From assembly GCF_040412425.1 (NCBI RefSeq), contig NC_089742.1, positions 75,164,625-75,228,624 on the forward strand: a stretch of DNA of 64,000 nucleotides, written 5' to 3'. This document shows positions 22,196-34,407 of the stretch, piece after piece. Source of the DNA: Macrobrachium rosenbergii. Its lineage: Eukaryota; Arthropoda; Malacostraca; Decapoda; Palaemonidae. The translations under genes and the position numbers were made by a program. The notes below the pieces were generated by a model. The model made no database searches. It worked only from the letters and a program-made list of their open reading frames with translations, and was not told where the DNA came from. Position 1 is the stretch's first letter. Every line of letters begins with the position of its first letter.

Positions 22196-22737
22196 GTAAG
22201 CGAAGTGAAGTTGGCGCTGTGGTAAATATGAAGTTATAGGGGGTAAATGGGAATAGTCTTCTGGAAATACCGTATGTATGGAAAAGCAACTGGTTGTTAG
22301 AAATGCATGATATCCAAATGAAACATTTGAGTATATTTGGGAAAGAGAAAATGGCGAGCAAAATTTTTTAGATTGTTTCAGTACAGAATAGATGGGCGAG
22401 CAGGTTGATAGATACTATGGAGAGAAGAGAAATGGCGGGAGGTAGAACTGATCTTTATTCAGATGATGGGAAAGTGAAGATGCACAAGTCTCAAATTAGA
22501 AAAATACGGGTGAAAATGTAGCAGTAAGTGTAAATAAGACTATTTTATTTGATGAGAAGGAAGCCAAAATAGCATATAAGCAGAATGAAGATGAAACAAA
22601 GGCCAGGGTTATAGATGCGGAAGTGGAAGGAATATATATATAAAAAAGAGCTAATTATCCTCTGAGGGCCTCCATAATGGCCCCATTTGCCCAGATAATA
22701 CACATTCAATGATTCAATGAATCTGGCCTTCTGCTTA
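22196..22737. other. Host intron, unassigned
   Basis: A-rich sequence without recognised exon or transposon; possibly old repeat debris. Confidence 0.4.
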
Positions 22738-22975
22738 ACCCATTCACTATGCTCTACCTTCCCTTCACTCTATTCTACCTCCCTTCACTCTGTTCTACCT
22801 CCCTTTCACATGTTCTACCCTCCCTTCCTTCTCTTCTACCTTCCCCTCACTCTGTTCTACCTTCCCTTCACTGTTTTACTTCTTTTCACTCTGTTCTGCC
22901 GCCCCAAACTTTGTTCTACCTCCATTCACTCTGGTCTAACTCCCTTCTCTCTAATCTACCTCCCTTCTCATAATG
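22738..22975. repeat. Imperfect 20-21-bp minisatellite
   Basis: About a dozen units of the type CTCTGTTCTACCTCCCTTCA. Because many units are 21 bp (seven codons), a 119-codon plus-strand frame stays open by periodicity and does not indicate a gene. Confidence 0.85.
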
Positions 22976-24489
22976 GAGTTCCTTACAGCAATATTGATTC
23001 ATTTAACTCCCTCCACATCATCTCGCCATCAGAGTACATTACTGTTATCCTCATTTTTCCATTTATCATTGTTTAATTGGATTAAGTGGATCGTCAATTA
23101 TTCGATGTACTGTACACCTAGTTTTAAGAAGTAAAATTTCTGAAATTTGCATTTACATGTGCCTTTAAAACGATTCTACAATTGCTCATATTCTAAAAAA
23201 TTTCCCCGGGGGCTTACAGCGGCGCCCCCCCCCGCCCAACCCCTAGCTGCTTTGGCTCTCTTCGTTGGCCTCCCACCCGATAAGAGGGGCCCAAAGTGGG
23301 GCTGCGCCCCCCGGGTCCCAAAATGTCTAGGAACGCCCCTGCACGCGTAGTCATGAACAGGCGCAAATAGTCCTATTGTAACTGTTATTTATTTTTAATT
23401 TAAGTTAAGAGATCAAATTTTGCGACAGGAGAAGGTAACAAGTTAGTTGAAGAATTAAGAAATTCCCATGAACATGTACTTATGCTATACTCCGAAAATA
23501 GAAAGGCTAAGTAGGTTCTTCCAACAATTTCTGGAAACTATCAACAATTGCTTCGTTATTATTTCCAGAAGCTTCCAGCAGGTTCATTCAAGAATTTTAT
23601 CCAGCTTGTATTTGCTTACTGGACAAGGTAACTTGTACTTGCAGAGAATTATGTGAAGATTTTTATAGAGTCCTTCATAAGAATGGTAGAAGTAAGGGAG
23701 AAAGCAGGCCGAGTGCTAGAGTAATAGTTGAGTAACTTGAGTAGTGTTGCTGCAACCTCAAGTCGAACCAAGGATTCTGTTGTTTTTCTCCATCAGAAGA
23801 GATGCGAACTACCCTATATCGTCGTCATCTGGTTTTTAACTCTTGGTCTCTAACTCAACAGCTATTATTAAAGCGTACATTGCAGCAAGGACACTATGGT
23901 ACTACAGAGAATGCTGTAAGAACAACAAAGAGCAAAGGTTGGTGGTTTGCACAAGTTGTTGGCGGAACCTAGGTCTACTTAAACTTTGCAATTTTCAGAG
24001 TATACCTAGGCTAAGTACATGTTCCTGAAAATGTAATTTTTCAGTTAACCTGTTACCTTCTCCGACTGCAAAATTAGATGTCCCTTAGCCCCAGTTCAAA
24101 ATATAAATAGTAATTACATCTTCCGAGAATTTTCGGTAATTCTTCGTACTTTTGCTACGGGCAGAATTCAAATTCGCACATTTCTTGCCATTTCAACTAA
24201 CCTAGCCTGAGTACGCATTCAGCATTCGCAGTTTTGATTAGCCTAACCTAGCCTATAGATTCAAGTTCGGCGTCCAATCCAAAAAGTAATGCTAACGTTG
24301 AAAAGAAAGTCTGTCCTGTGAAGGGCAAAGTAATACATCGACACATTAACAAATTCCAGAAAAATTCAAATTCCACTGAAATTAAATCCAGTCACCACTA
24401 GAAAATTTCACCCTCACTGCTCAAACTAAAACCCTTCCGAAGGTGGTAGCCGTATAAATAACAATGTAAACTAATGTTAAAAGTGATAA
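22976..24489. other. Host intron with a GC-rich hAT-like tip
   Basis: About 23195-23345 is a G/C-rich block ending AACGCCCCTGCACG. In reverse complement it starts CAGGGGCGTTCCTAGACATT, like the CAGGGGCG termini of hAT elements, so it may be one end of a decayed copy. Its partner terminus was not found. The rest is unassigned. Confidence 0.4.
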
Positions 24490-26450
24490 TATCAAACACT
24501 GCAAGTTTTGTAGTGGTGTTAGACATAAGATCAAATGCACCAAATTTGAGAAATCAGTTGACAGTCAAAGGAGGGGCTCTTCACGTGGCTTATGCATATT
24601 GTGCAACAGTAGCAAACATGGTTCAGCCAATAATCTGGGTAAGGACAATAAACTCAGTTTTCCAAGTATTATTTGCAAATCATATGCTCACATTTCTGCA
24701 CTATGCCCTAACAGGAGTAATGGTTGGGCATCCACAAATATATGTGTAAATGTTCAACACATCAAAACTTGTTACTGTATCAACCTTTAATGCTTACTGT
24801 GTTGTCAGTAAAATTTCATGGTGTTCACTCCTGCACTGTTAGGTGCCTTCAAGATATGGTGAGTCAGAGAAGTTATCTGTCCATGTCTGTTGCTGAGGAG
24901 CTTAGGAGGCCTATGAGTATGCCTTCTACCCACATGTTGTCACTACTTTTTTGGGTGCTACCGAGCATCAGTTTGGTGAATGTCTAATGTATGTGTGAGA
25001 AAAAGTTTCTTATTGCTATGTTGGCCAACCCGGAATTTGACATTTGGTCGCATGTTTCTTAGCTTGATGTGGCTATCAACATCATCAACAAAGGTTATTC
25101 TCTAGCTAAACCATCTCTAGGTGCAAATGGTGAATGTGGTAGGTTCTGCTTGGAGTACACCACTGGCCTGTTCCCTTTGGAAATGTGATGCATTTCCTCT
25201 ACCCTAACCAAGTGACTCTTATCAGTGTACACCAACAAGTTGCAACAAATCCTGGCGTAGAATATCGGGACATTGTTCCTAAGGAGGAAAATGTTTCTTC
25301 ATTTCAAATCAACTTTGAACATTTGCCCAGAAAGTCTTACTGCTGTCCATTAGAGACCTTGTTTCCTGACAGCTCCGTCGAACAGGAACTCAAACAAATG
25401 TTTAGCCTAGACTCCTTGGGTTATCAGGAGGAGGCAAGCCATCATCACAGTATGACCTTGCCAAGATTGAAGAATTTAGGCAAGGCATCACAAACTAAGA
25501 CAACAAATATTACGGCAGTCCTCCATGGAAGGATGACCTTATTGAGAAGTTCCCCTCCAATCATGAAGTTGCTCTTACAGTTCTGAAAAGAGTAGTTAAA
25601 AATTTGGAACAAAAGAGGTTACTGACTGCTTACCAACAAGTCTGTCACAACTAACTTGAGGATGGAATCATTTAAGACTGACAGATATATTTGGATTTCT
25701 CATAGGCCAGTCGTTAAAGACGAACTCAATGTCACCACTAAGATTAGGCCTGTATTTAATTGCTCTTTGAAGATCAACAATGCTCCTTCTCTCACTGAAG
25801 CTGCATACGCAGGCATCAACTCAATGGGCAACACAGTTAAATTGTCCCTGTACAGTACTTCAGATCAAATGACATACACCTGTAGTCTTGGTAAGTGACA
25901 TAAAACAAGCATTCCTGCAGATTATGTTAGAAAAGAAGAAGATAAAAACAGAATTTGTTTCTTTATGAAACGAGACAGTTAGTAGCCTACAGGTACAAAA
26001 CAGTAATTTTTGGATTCAGTGCTAGTGCATTCATTCTCAAGTGTCATCAGACATCATGCAACCCAGTTTGGTGATGATGAATTTTCAAGAATACTGAACA
26101 GAACTTTTATGTGGGCAATCTCATCGTTACTGTCAACTCACCTGATTTCCTCAAGAAAGTTTATAGTCTGTCAACCGTATGCAACAAGGTGGTTTCTGTC
26201 TTAGATCGTGGAACTCCAACCATCAAGCACTTGTATCAGCCATGGCAAAAGATGGTAGTCTTGCCACCCATGGCAGCAAATATGAAAAGGTCCTGGGTCT
26301 TAAATATTTCATGGACAGTGATTTCATTCAAATAGCTGACAATGTGCTAGAGCCTTCAGCTAATACTAAGAGATCAATTCTGTCTCAAATATCCAAAGTT
26401 GTTCGCATATGGGTACAAACCCACGACATTCTGTGATCTGGATATCCTTA
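24490..26450 (+). mobile_element. BEL/Pao retrotransposon remnant (plus strand)
   Basis: In several frames the order is gag zinc knuckles (24500-24720; HCKFCSGVRHKIKCTKF, then a second LCILCNSSKHG...), a degraded aspartic-protease region (about 24800-25000), and RT. The RT includes HRPVVKDELNVTTKIRPVFN with NCSLK and EAAYAGINSMGN at 25680-25850. Later comes FGFSASAF at about 26010, then VLGLKYFMDSDFIQ at 26290. Stops and frameshifts break every domain. RNase H and integrase are not seen before DIRS-like sequence begins near 26750. No LTRs are found. Confidence 0.75.
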
Positions 26451-26745
26451 GACATTCGTGTGCATACAGCTGTGAATAGACTTGTTTTGAAGTGTAGCAC
26501 TAGCTACTTAAGGTGTACCCAGGACCTTGCACCCTCAATTTGTTCTTAGCTGTTGCAGCTGAAAGACACGCTTTTATATGCTCTGTGTATTTGCTACTCA
26601 CTTTGTGAACTTTGGATTTTTCACTTGCCTTTCCTATTTTCTTAAGTGTTAGTGAACAGTGTTGTGTTTTTCCCCATAATTTCCTCTCTGACGGAAGTAA
26701 TAGTGTATTTTTGAGTGTCTCTAGTGCGTTTTTCTTCCAGTCATG
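26451..26745. other. Junction between BEL remnant and old DIRS copy
   Basis: No domain recognised. It may hold the 5' end of the DIRS copy that follows. Confidence 0.35.
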
Positions 26746-26789
26746 AAAGTCACAGTTAAACCAGTGTCTCATTGATGTATGGGGACTAC

Positions 26790-28960
26790 AGGAAAAGGAG
26801 GGCTTGTGGAAAATTTTTGTCCCAGCTTGATGTTAATTCGCATTCTGTGTATTCAAAGTGCAGAAGACAAGATTGTTCTCGAACATTGATTTGTCGAGAG
26901 TGCGAATCTTAGACAGCATCTCAATGGAAAAAGTTTGAAAAAAGGGGGGGACGAAACCTATGCCGCCTTCCATAGAAAAACTCCCCCTCCATTACCTGCA
27001 CCCCATCTCCCGCCGTCTTTGCTTTCTCCCCATTGCCTGTTACTCTGGGTAGAAACCTGTCAATTTCTGCCCCCAGATCAGAAGACATTTAGCAAGAGAT
27101 GATGTCAGCTCTTGTCTAAATTTTTCAATAAAGGAGCAGAGAATGTTAGTGAGATGACTAGTGTGGCAAAGAAAACAGGGAATAGCAAGAGCAGGATTAA
27201 GGAATGTAGCAGTTTCCCATCTAGCCCCAAACTGGGTCCCAGCGGATACCAGCAGAGTAGGGGGAGGGCTGCCTCTTCCGAATCAGTTAACTCGGTACCA
27301 GGTCCCAGCTGTGCTTACAAAAGAGAAGCAGATCTGCCTCTTGTGACTTACACTTCTCCTCTGATCTTTCGCCAAGAACTTCGAAATACCGCTGTCCTAA
27401 TTCTTCTCTAGTGTGGAAGGATTACCAGTCATCATCTTCATCCAAGAGCATCTCCTGATCTTGTTCCAGAAGCATGGCTCAGCACGTTGCTTCCTAGAGA
27501 CGAGTAAAACGCAGCAAGAAACTCCTTACCTCCTGTCGCAGATGCTGTTTCGTCACTTTTAGAAGCGTGATTTGGCACGGTACCTCCCTTAGTATGAAGG
27601 GACAAGGAGAGAGAAGTATGCCAGTCCCTCGCAGATCCGGCACCGAGTGGACATTCCCCATCACACACGGTCTCTGGTCACCTCCCGTTCCCACTTAGGA
27701 AGCGTAACGCGGCACTGTGACCCCGCAAGAATAAGCAGTATGAAGATAAGAACCATCTGGTACCAAAATGATCCAGGCAACGGGTTGGCACCCCTCCTAC
27801 CACTAGGCCTGATGTTCCCCTTCACAATCGTTTCAGTAGTCGGAATATAGAAGATGAATTTAGAGTTAGGCCGCTGTGGATTAGCAGACACGTTTCACGG
27901 AAGTGGTCTCGGTTGTGGTCACGTTCTTTCTCAAGAAATTACCATGTTGTATTTGAGTCTCCTCCCCCTCTTACCATTCTACAAGAGCCTCAGTCAGTAA
28001 GAGAAGAAGATATCGGGTTTCCCTTGCATTTCTCCAACTAAGGTATGGGAACTGACACTGAGTCACCAGTCCGTAGGGACGACCAAGAACGAACCAGACC
28101 TTCTAATGAAGCATTTCATCTGCCTCCGATTAACTAAAATGGTAAAGTTGGCAATAAAAGAATTGGGTGTTTTAATAGCAGGAGAAGAAGGTATATTCCA
28201 GACAAGCCAACCTCACTTCCCAGGATTGTTAACTGAACTCTGCCGGTTGTCTAATAACACTTCTTTGGATTTTTTACAAGAGATAGGATAAACTTTGGAT
28301 TTTTTACAACAGATAGGATAAAATTTCACCAGTGCCGAGATGGTAAATCTTGAATGAACTTTGGGAAGGACTCTGAGAGTGTCCTCTTGGCTTGACAATT
28401 GTCAAGGGGCATTGTTAAAGCTTATTGAAGGAATTGTCTCTAATAATTTTTGGTTAGTGATAAAAGACTTCTTCCCTCCATCAGGTAAAGCCTTGAAGTA
28501 TATGACAAAGAATACAGTTAATTTGTGGACTAATATTCTTTTGAAAAGAAGCGAATCTATCCTTTCTGTAGCGCAAAGGCAGATTTCTTCAGACGGTCGG
28601 ATCTGAGTAACAGTCCTTTGTTGGATATGTCTGGATATTTTCTCCAAGAACATCTAGGTCAGGCGATTTCAGATAGGAGGAAAGATGCTAAATGCATTTT
28701 ACTGTCGTTCTCCGTTAGACCAACACCCAGAAGACTACCTTTCAGTTCCAACAACTGGGTTAGACAGTCTAGATCTATGGGACAACCTTTTCGGTAGAGG
28801 TTTCATCAAGGCTCCCAATCCAGAGGTAGACAACGGGAGGAAGGAAGACAACAATACTGGCCCACTGCTCACCCCCGTCCGGCAAATGCAACACTGTGGG
28901 CACAAGGGGAGCCAGTAGATGAGAAAGAGTTTTTCCCCCATCTGCTTCATCAGACCATAG
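26790..28960 (+). pseudogene. DIRS copy 3 gag
   Basis: The N-terminal Cys-rich region survives near 26815-26930 (CRRQDC, ICRECES, ASQWKKFEKK), matching the CxRCRGNDC...CKECE...EW pattern of the copy at 42613. The C-terminal capsid-like part is at 28440-28660 (LWTNILLKRSESILSVAQRQ). The middle is low-complexity and frameshifted. A short tandem duplication (about 28263-28322) adds further disruption. Confidence 0.65.
28263..28322. repeat. About 30-bp tandem duplication in old gag
   Basis: CTTTGGATTTTTTACAA followed by (G/C)AGATAGGATAAA occurs twice in a row. Confidence 0.85.
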
Positions 28961-29870
28961 TTGGGGGCTGTCTGGGGAACAAGTGGAAAGAGTGGCAGAA
29001 AGCTGGTGCAGAGAAATGCTCAGTACTGTACAGACAATCAGGAAAGTGTACATCCTCCCCTTCCAGCAGAAACCACTCTTGTCACCAATACTTCTCAAGT
29101 TCCCCTCTTACCAGAAAGACTCCCCCAAGCAGAGGGCTCCTCAGCAAGAGGTTCGGAACATGCTGGACAAGGGGGCTGTAAAAGTAGTGAAAGGAGAGTC
29201 GTCAGGTTTTTACAGCCGCCTTTATCTGGTAGAGAACGCATCAGGGCGTGGGAGACCAGTAATAGATATGTCAACTCTGAATAAATATCTCTTGAGTGAC
29301 TCCTTTCAAGATGGAGACACCATCTGGGGAGGGGATTTCATGATCTCCCTAGATCTACAGGATTCACATCTCCAAATCCCCCATTCATCCTTCCTCAAGA
29401 AGATTCTTGCCTATTGTCTCTGGGAAGATAACTTATAAATTTAGGGCCCTCTTCTTCGGCCTAGCGACAGCTCCCCAAGTATTCACCAGAGTTGTTCAGC
29501 TGATTTCAGAGTGGGTCCATGAGAGGAATTCGTCTACGAAGATACTTGGATGTTCACGTATTCTGGTACCGACAGCAGAACAGGCCAGAAGACACAGGGA
29601 CTTAATTTTGGAAATGTTCAGGACCCTGGGAATTCTTATCAACTACAAGAAATCAGACATCTCAGAACATCGGGTGCAATACTTCGTTATGATAAACACT
29701 CGGAAGTCGAAGGCCTTTCCATCAGGAGAGAGTAGACAAGTTCCTGAAGATTTCGAACATGTTCTCCAATCCGCTCCAACCAATAAAGAAGTGGCAAATC
29801 CTAATAGAACATCTCGTCTCTTTGGAGAAGCTGGTTCCGAGGGTTAGAGCCCACACACGTTCCTTGCAAT
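28961..29870 (+). pseudogene. DIRS copy 3 reverse transcriptase
   Basis: It reads ILPFQQKPLL, SSGFYSRLYLVE, RPVIDMSTLNKYL, MISLDLQDSHLQIPHSS and FRALFFGLATAPQVFTRVVQ in frames starting at 28983 and 29407: palm motifs of a DIRS-type RT. The site equivalent to the catalytic YLDD box (about 29545) reads YLDV in the continuing frame. The substrate-binding segment contains HLQIPHSS in place of FHIPIHPSS. Frameshifts follow at the thumb region (EKLVPRVRAHTRSLQW). Not functional. Confidence 0.75.
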
Positions 29871-29999
29871 GGAATCTAAAGGAAAAGGAGAAAAATCAGA
29901 TTAGTTCAACATACCTGATTGCATTACAAAAAGAAACAAACTGGGTTTGCAATGGTGGAGGGCTCCACAAAATCATTTGTAGGGAATGTAGTTAAGCCA

Positions 30000-30634
30000 G
30001 TTAGCTCCAGAAATGATAGTATTCTCAGACGCATCCCGAAATGCGATAAAGCATCTTCTGTTACTTCTTCTGAATGAACACCATATTCATTGGAAGCTTG
30101 AATTTCCAGTCAAAGGCCCATGACAGTTTATTCCACATAAATAGGGTTCTTCTGAGTAATAATAATAATAACAGCAGTTGTGCTCGGGATGCTGGAAGGG
30201 ACGACTTAACCACATGTTTGTTTAACCACGTGTTTGTTCTGTTTTTTACATTTAACTTTTCCAAAAGTTTATGTAATGAATTAAAAACAGTCTCATAACT
30301 TACATATATGGCTAAAACCTTCAATCAGAACAACTTGGTTTATCCCTTAGGTCGTTTCGTACCGTCTTATATTGTTTCAGTCTGCTTTTGATTAAACGGT
30401 GGGATGATTTCCCATGCCCTGAATCATCTAGCTCTCCAGATGCACGAATGGTCAGAAGTCAAGGTGTTGACCGCCAGATATATTCCAGGGAAGACACGTG
30501 GTGGCGGATACCCTGAGCAGGTCGAACCAGATACTGTAGCACAGAGTGGTCCTTGGAAAAATCAGTAGCAGACAGACTGTTCAAGTTGTGGGTAGGGCCC
30601 ACACAAGACTGCTAATAAAAACAAGCTGTGTACA
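30000..30634 (+). pseudogene. DIRS copy 3 RNase H pieces
   Basis: VFSDASRNA at about 30020 is the first catalytic Asp motif. LALQMHEWSEVKVLTARYIP with GKT (about 30430-30490), then a DTLSRSNQILSTEWSLE-like stretch (30510-30560), is the end of the domain. Between them lies about 300 bp with an ATA trinucleotide run that does not encode RNase H. Confidence 0.65.
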
Positions 30635-30934
30635 GGTATTAACCTGGTATGTATCCACCTTTGTCAAAGTCCAGGGTAAACTCATGCTAAGAAAAGAAGG
30701 GTGGAGGCAGTTTGTTTAACTTCGGAATTACCTGTTTTAAGACTGCTTATGCAACAAAAATTCTTATGGAGTCGAAAAACTAAGAACAAGTCAGTTGGGT
30801 CCCAAGAGTAGAAGCATTATGGCTTTGCAAGATCCTAATATTTTCGAATTTTGTGCTCTAATTTCGACAGAAGAGCAAGCTTCCAGATTTGCACGCCAAA
30901 ATGGTTTGCTTCTATTTCATACCGGGTTAATACC
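30635..30934. mobile_element. 300-bp element with GGTATTAACC termini
   Basis: The left end GGTATTAACCTGGTATG matches the inverted right end (complement GGTATTAACCCGGTATG). TACA occurs at 30631-30634 and 30935-30938, a possible 4-bp target duplication. The same terminal sequence bounds the 166-bp element at 33412-33577. A 46-codon frame starts at 30819 (MALQDPNIFEFCALISTEEQ...) and runs through the right terminus. Confidence 0.7.
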
Positions 30935-30959
30935 TACAGTATTATACAGAGTCATTTAA
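30819..30959 (+). CDS. Small ORF of unknown nature in the GGTATTAACC element
   Basis: 46 codons, MALQDPNIFEFCALISTEEQ, then ASRFARQNGLLLF, ending TAA at 30957-30959. The pattern 'EF..LIS.EEQA..F....GLL' faintly recalls the N-termini of Merlin/ISXO2-like transposases, but no zinc ribbon or DDE region follows. It may be the stub of a transposase or chance. Confidence 0.25.
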   Translation: MALQDPNIFEFCALISTEEQASRFARQNGLLLFHTGLIPTVLYRVI

Positions 30960-31898
30960 TGAACTTTTATTAGCTGAAGGAAATGGAGGAGATATTCACT
31001 GCTATGAATGGGAGCCTAGTGATTCTGTGTTTCATTCAGCTCAAGCTACTTTCAAGTAGATTAATATTAAAGTACGGCAAATGTATTTTACAATTTTTTG
31101 TTATCATAACTACAGAAACTTTGGAAACCGGTAACAATTTTAACTACTGTATAATGTAAATGTATTTTCATTTTATCATTTTGTTACATTTTTTATTACA
31201 TCTTTTCCATTTATGATTATGTATTAGAAATGTTTAAATACTTTCATTTAAACTACCAGGTTGTTGTTTGATGACTATAATCAGTAAAATTTATTAAGAC
31301 TAAATATTTCAGCATCACCTCTTGATACACCAAAGGTAAGTAAAACTTATCTGCAGGGTGTGTAGTAGACTATTTAAATTTAGTGCTAATGTTGTCAATG
31401 TTCATTATTAACTTTTTTTTTTTGGTGAATTATTAAAAAACTTTTCACCACTTAGTAGTCAAGAGGAATCTAAATAAAACGTTACACAGACAAATTGTGT
31501 TCCAATTGCCAATACGAGACAGAACTATGGGAGTTAGAAGTTCTCTATTGCCAGATGAATCATGAAGCAGCTTCAGGTTATAATTGTACAAATATAAGAG
31601 TACTATTAGTATCAGAGGTATCATAATTTTGTTAAATTGAAGCAGTGGTTACAATTTGGATACTTTTTGAAGGAAATTTTTTTTTATTCTAATTTTTGGT
31701 ATCCTTTGGAATACTTTTTGATTTTTCCTACTGGTAAATCTGGTCAGTAGTCGGTTCCATTTCATCTGTCCACCCATAAGTGAAGGTATAGCACATGTGC
31801 ACGTGTAGTTCATAATTGGTTAAGAATCAAAATTCCAATATCATTGGTTATGGCAATAAATATTAAACTATTTCTTCAAAAACATTTGAATGTTTATA
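30939..31898. other. Host intron, unassigned AT-rich sequence
   Basis: No exon or transposon signature recognised. Confidence 0.45.
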
Positions 31899-32171
31899 CA
31901 GGCAGTCCCCAGGTTACGGCGGTCTCGGTTTACGGCATGCCAACTTTACGGTGCTTGGCTCACGGTGCCATTAACCTGATTTTATAGTGCCGCAAGTGGT
32001 TTTACGGCGCTGTACCCAGGTTTACGGTGCTGTAACCCTGTTTTAAGGCACTTACAGCACCGAAAGCCCCATTTATTCCCATTATTATTATGATGTTCCG
32101 GTTTACAGCATTTTTTTGGGGTTACGACGTGTCGTTGGGAACAGAACCCCACCGTAAACTGGGACTGCCTG
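31899..32171. mobile_element. 273-bp MITE with TA target duplication
   Basis: The left terminus CAGGCAGTCCCCAGGTTACG and the right terminus, which reads CAGGCAGTCCCAGTTTACGG in complement, are inverted repeats. TA flanks both ends (31897-31898, 32172-32173). The interior repeats TTTACGGYG and GGTTTACGG motifs in both orientations. TA duplication suggests the Tc1/mariner or pogo group. There is no coding sequence. Confidence 0.85.
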
Positions 32172-32336
32172 TATTGCATATACAAAGAGCCCTTATACCT
32201 TCTTATACAAGTCATAAACATGCCAAGCTGTATCGATAATATATCAATACTGTACAAGCTCACAAAATGCAAGCTTGTATAAGAGTCTACTCAGATCAAA
32301 CACAAACGAACAATGAGTTTTCAATAATTATGTTTT

Positions 32337-32372
32337 ATCTTACTGATATAACCCAGGTTATATCAGTAAGAT
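32337..32372. repeat. 36-bp palindrome
   Basis: ATCTTACTGATATAACC faces its complement; 17 of 18 pairs match. A partial third copy of the arm sequence follows. Confidence 0.85.
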
Positions 32373-33411
32373 ATAACCTGGGTAAGATTTTCTTATGATT
32401 GAAAAATTATTCTATTTACAGCCTCATTGCATGAACATGAAAATGTCTTTATTATGATACCAATATTATATCTACATCTATAAACGGGAACAATAACCTT
32501 TACTGATGTTGACCTCTAGAGACCAAAGCATTGACAAGTGAACGAGAGGCCTATTCATCAGATATTTGATTTTATTGCCCTTCTTTTAAGCGCATTTTCG
32601 TTTCATACAGTCAAAATGACTCTTATTGTAACCTTTATTTATTCATTCTATCGCAGTTTCGTTTCAATACCCTGCTTAAAAAAAAACATAGGCTTTTCTA
32701 TGTTAAGGTGTCATCAGATATTTCAGACTTTTGCTCAATAAGTTGTTTGGTACAATACCTCTGAAACTGCCCCGTCACTGAGCTGTTATAATAAGTACTG
32801 GAAATACCATTGCCATGCATAAACTGAAATTTCCCACCAACCCACCGATGTTGAGGTGGTTGTTCCTTTCATCTTCCCCAGACAGCTTCATAGACAACAT
32901 ATTTCATGCTCCTTCCAGTATCACCCTACTCATGTAATTTACTTGCAAGGAATTATTCAAATACCTTTTATTTGCGCTTGCATAGCCAGATGTCTTTTTA
33001 TTTACCTACAGTGAAATTAAACATAATTATTGAGAGTCCTTTGTTCGTTTGTGTTTGATGTACGTAGATTATTGGTATTATTGATGTAAATTGTCATGTT
33101 TATTATTTAAGGTCTATGGGTTCTTTGTACTATATATATATAAACATTCAGATGTACTACTGAAGAAATCATTTGCATCTTTATCATAGTAAGTCTATGA
33201 TATCGGAAACATTGATTTCAGCCAATTGAGGAGCTAACTCTGCGTATGCCACATCTACCTGAAACTTACGTTAGTAAATGGACAGATGGAATGGAATAGA
33301 CAATTGTCGTCATCATCTCCTCTGATCCTGTGTGATGCACAGGGCTTTTGTGAAGTTTTGCCACTATAGTCTTTCCTGTGATTTATCGTCCACAAACCAA
33401 CATTCATTAAT
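32373..33411. other. Host intron, unassigned
   Basis: AT-rich. One short stretch near 33219 has an acceptor-like TTTCAG but fits no required intron phase. Confidence 0.4.
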
Positions 33412-33577
33412 GGTATTAACCAGGGATGTACCCACCCTTGGCAGAAGCTCCTTGGTCGACAAATTGTATTAATAATAGAAATGGGTGTATATAATACTTT
33501 GATCCCCGAGGGCTATTAGTATTAAACTGGCGTCCCAAGGAGCTTCTGCCAAGGGTGGATACATATCGGGTTAATAC
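33412..33577. mobile_element. 166-bp inverted-repeat element, GGTATTAACC family
   Basis: Arms of about 45 bp: CCCACCCTTGGCAGAAGCTC at 33439 onward and its complement near 33531-33556, with ends GGTATTAACC and GGTTAATAC. It shares its terminal sequence with 30635-30934. No clear target duplication. Noncoding. Confidence 0.75.
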
Positions 33578-34407
33578 TGCTGCCTGATACGTGGTTACCA
33601 CAACCGATTGTGGCTGTTATGGTGACATCTAATGCCGAGTGCAAGATGTAAAGGAGAAACAAGTTTTTTTCTCAAAGGATTAAATGTGCGCAGAAAGAAC
33701 AAAAACAGGGATGGGGAGAGGGGTGCTGGAGTGTTGGGGGGGAGAGAAAAGGATAAGAGAAAGTGTGTCTAGTTGTAGAATGTGTTAACACTAACATAAA
33801 TGACAAAAAAATAAATAAATAAAATGAAAATCGCCTGATATTGTTGATCTGAATCTGTAGTCTAACTTAAAGACTTGATTTTTTTAAGTCACATTTATGA
33901 CAACCTTCTATATTTCATGAGGTGTGAAACTACAGTTAAATATTTTTTATGTTGCAAATCATCAAGTATCAGACATTATTTTGTTGTTTTGTCATCCTTA
34001 CCTTCTTACATTTCAGCGTTCATCACACCTGACTGCTGAGGTCTGACCAGTATTTCAGTATAAAATAAGTAGCGAAGGTTTATAAAGCGAGAAATACTGT
34101 CCCTAGCTGGAGTAGGTCTTCTACATGTTGTGCAGTACATATCTATATTGGCTACAGCCGTTAGAATTCCACTCTCATCCAAACAAGGATTCTGAGAGAA
34201 TTTGACCAAGTACTTTAGTGTTCTTGCACTTCCACAAGGTCAAGGGACCTAAAAATGATTTTTTACAGCTCTGAAAATACCAGTCACCCATAGGAGAAAG
34301 AGGAAACTGAGACATATCCAACAACGTGTGTCACTGAAATCCCAGCAGACCTCCCAGTTGAACTAACTTGAGGATCTGGTGTGGTGTGCAGTGTATGAAT
34401 ATACCGC
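33578..34407. other. Host intron, unassigned
   Basis: No exon or repeat recognised. Confidence 0.4.

Larger units (their letters stand above)
26746..30634 (+). mobile_element. Old degenerate DIRS-like element (copy 3)
   Basis: Gag, RT and RNase H relics lie in order on the plus strand and resemble the two better preserved DIRS elements at 35855-48777. No tyrosine recombinase or inverted terminal repeats are recognised. The 3' part is cut at 30635 by a small inverted-repeat element, and about 30080-30380 inside the RNase H does not look like DIRS and may be an insertion. Confidence 0.8.

Noticed and set aside
33219..33270. Acceptor-like TTTCAG followed by an open stretch (PIEELTLRMPHLPETY)
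   Set aside because: No phase joins it to the exons on either side: the phase required there gives an immediate stop.
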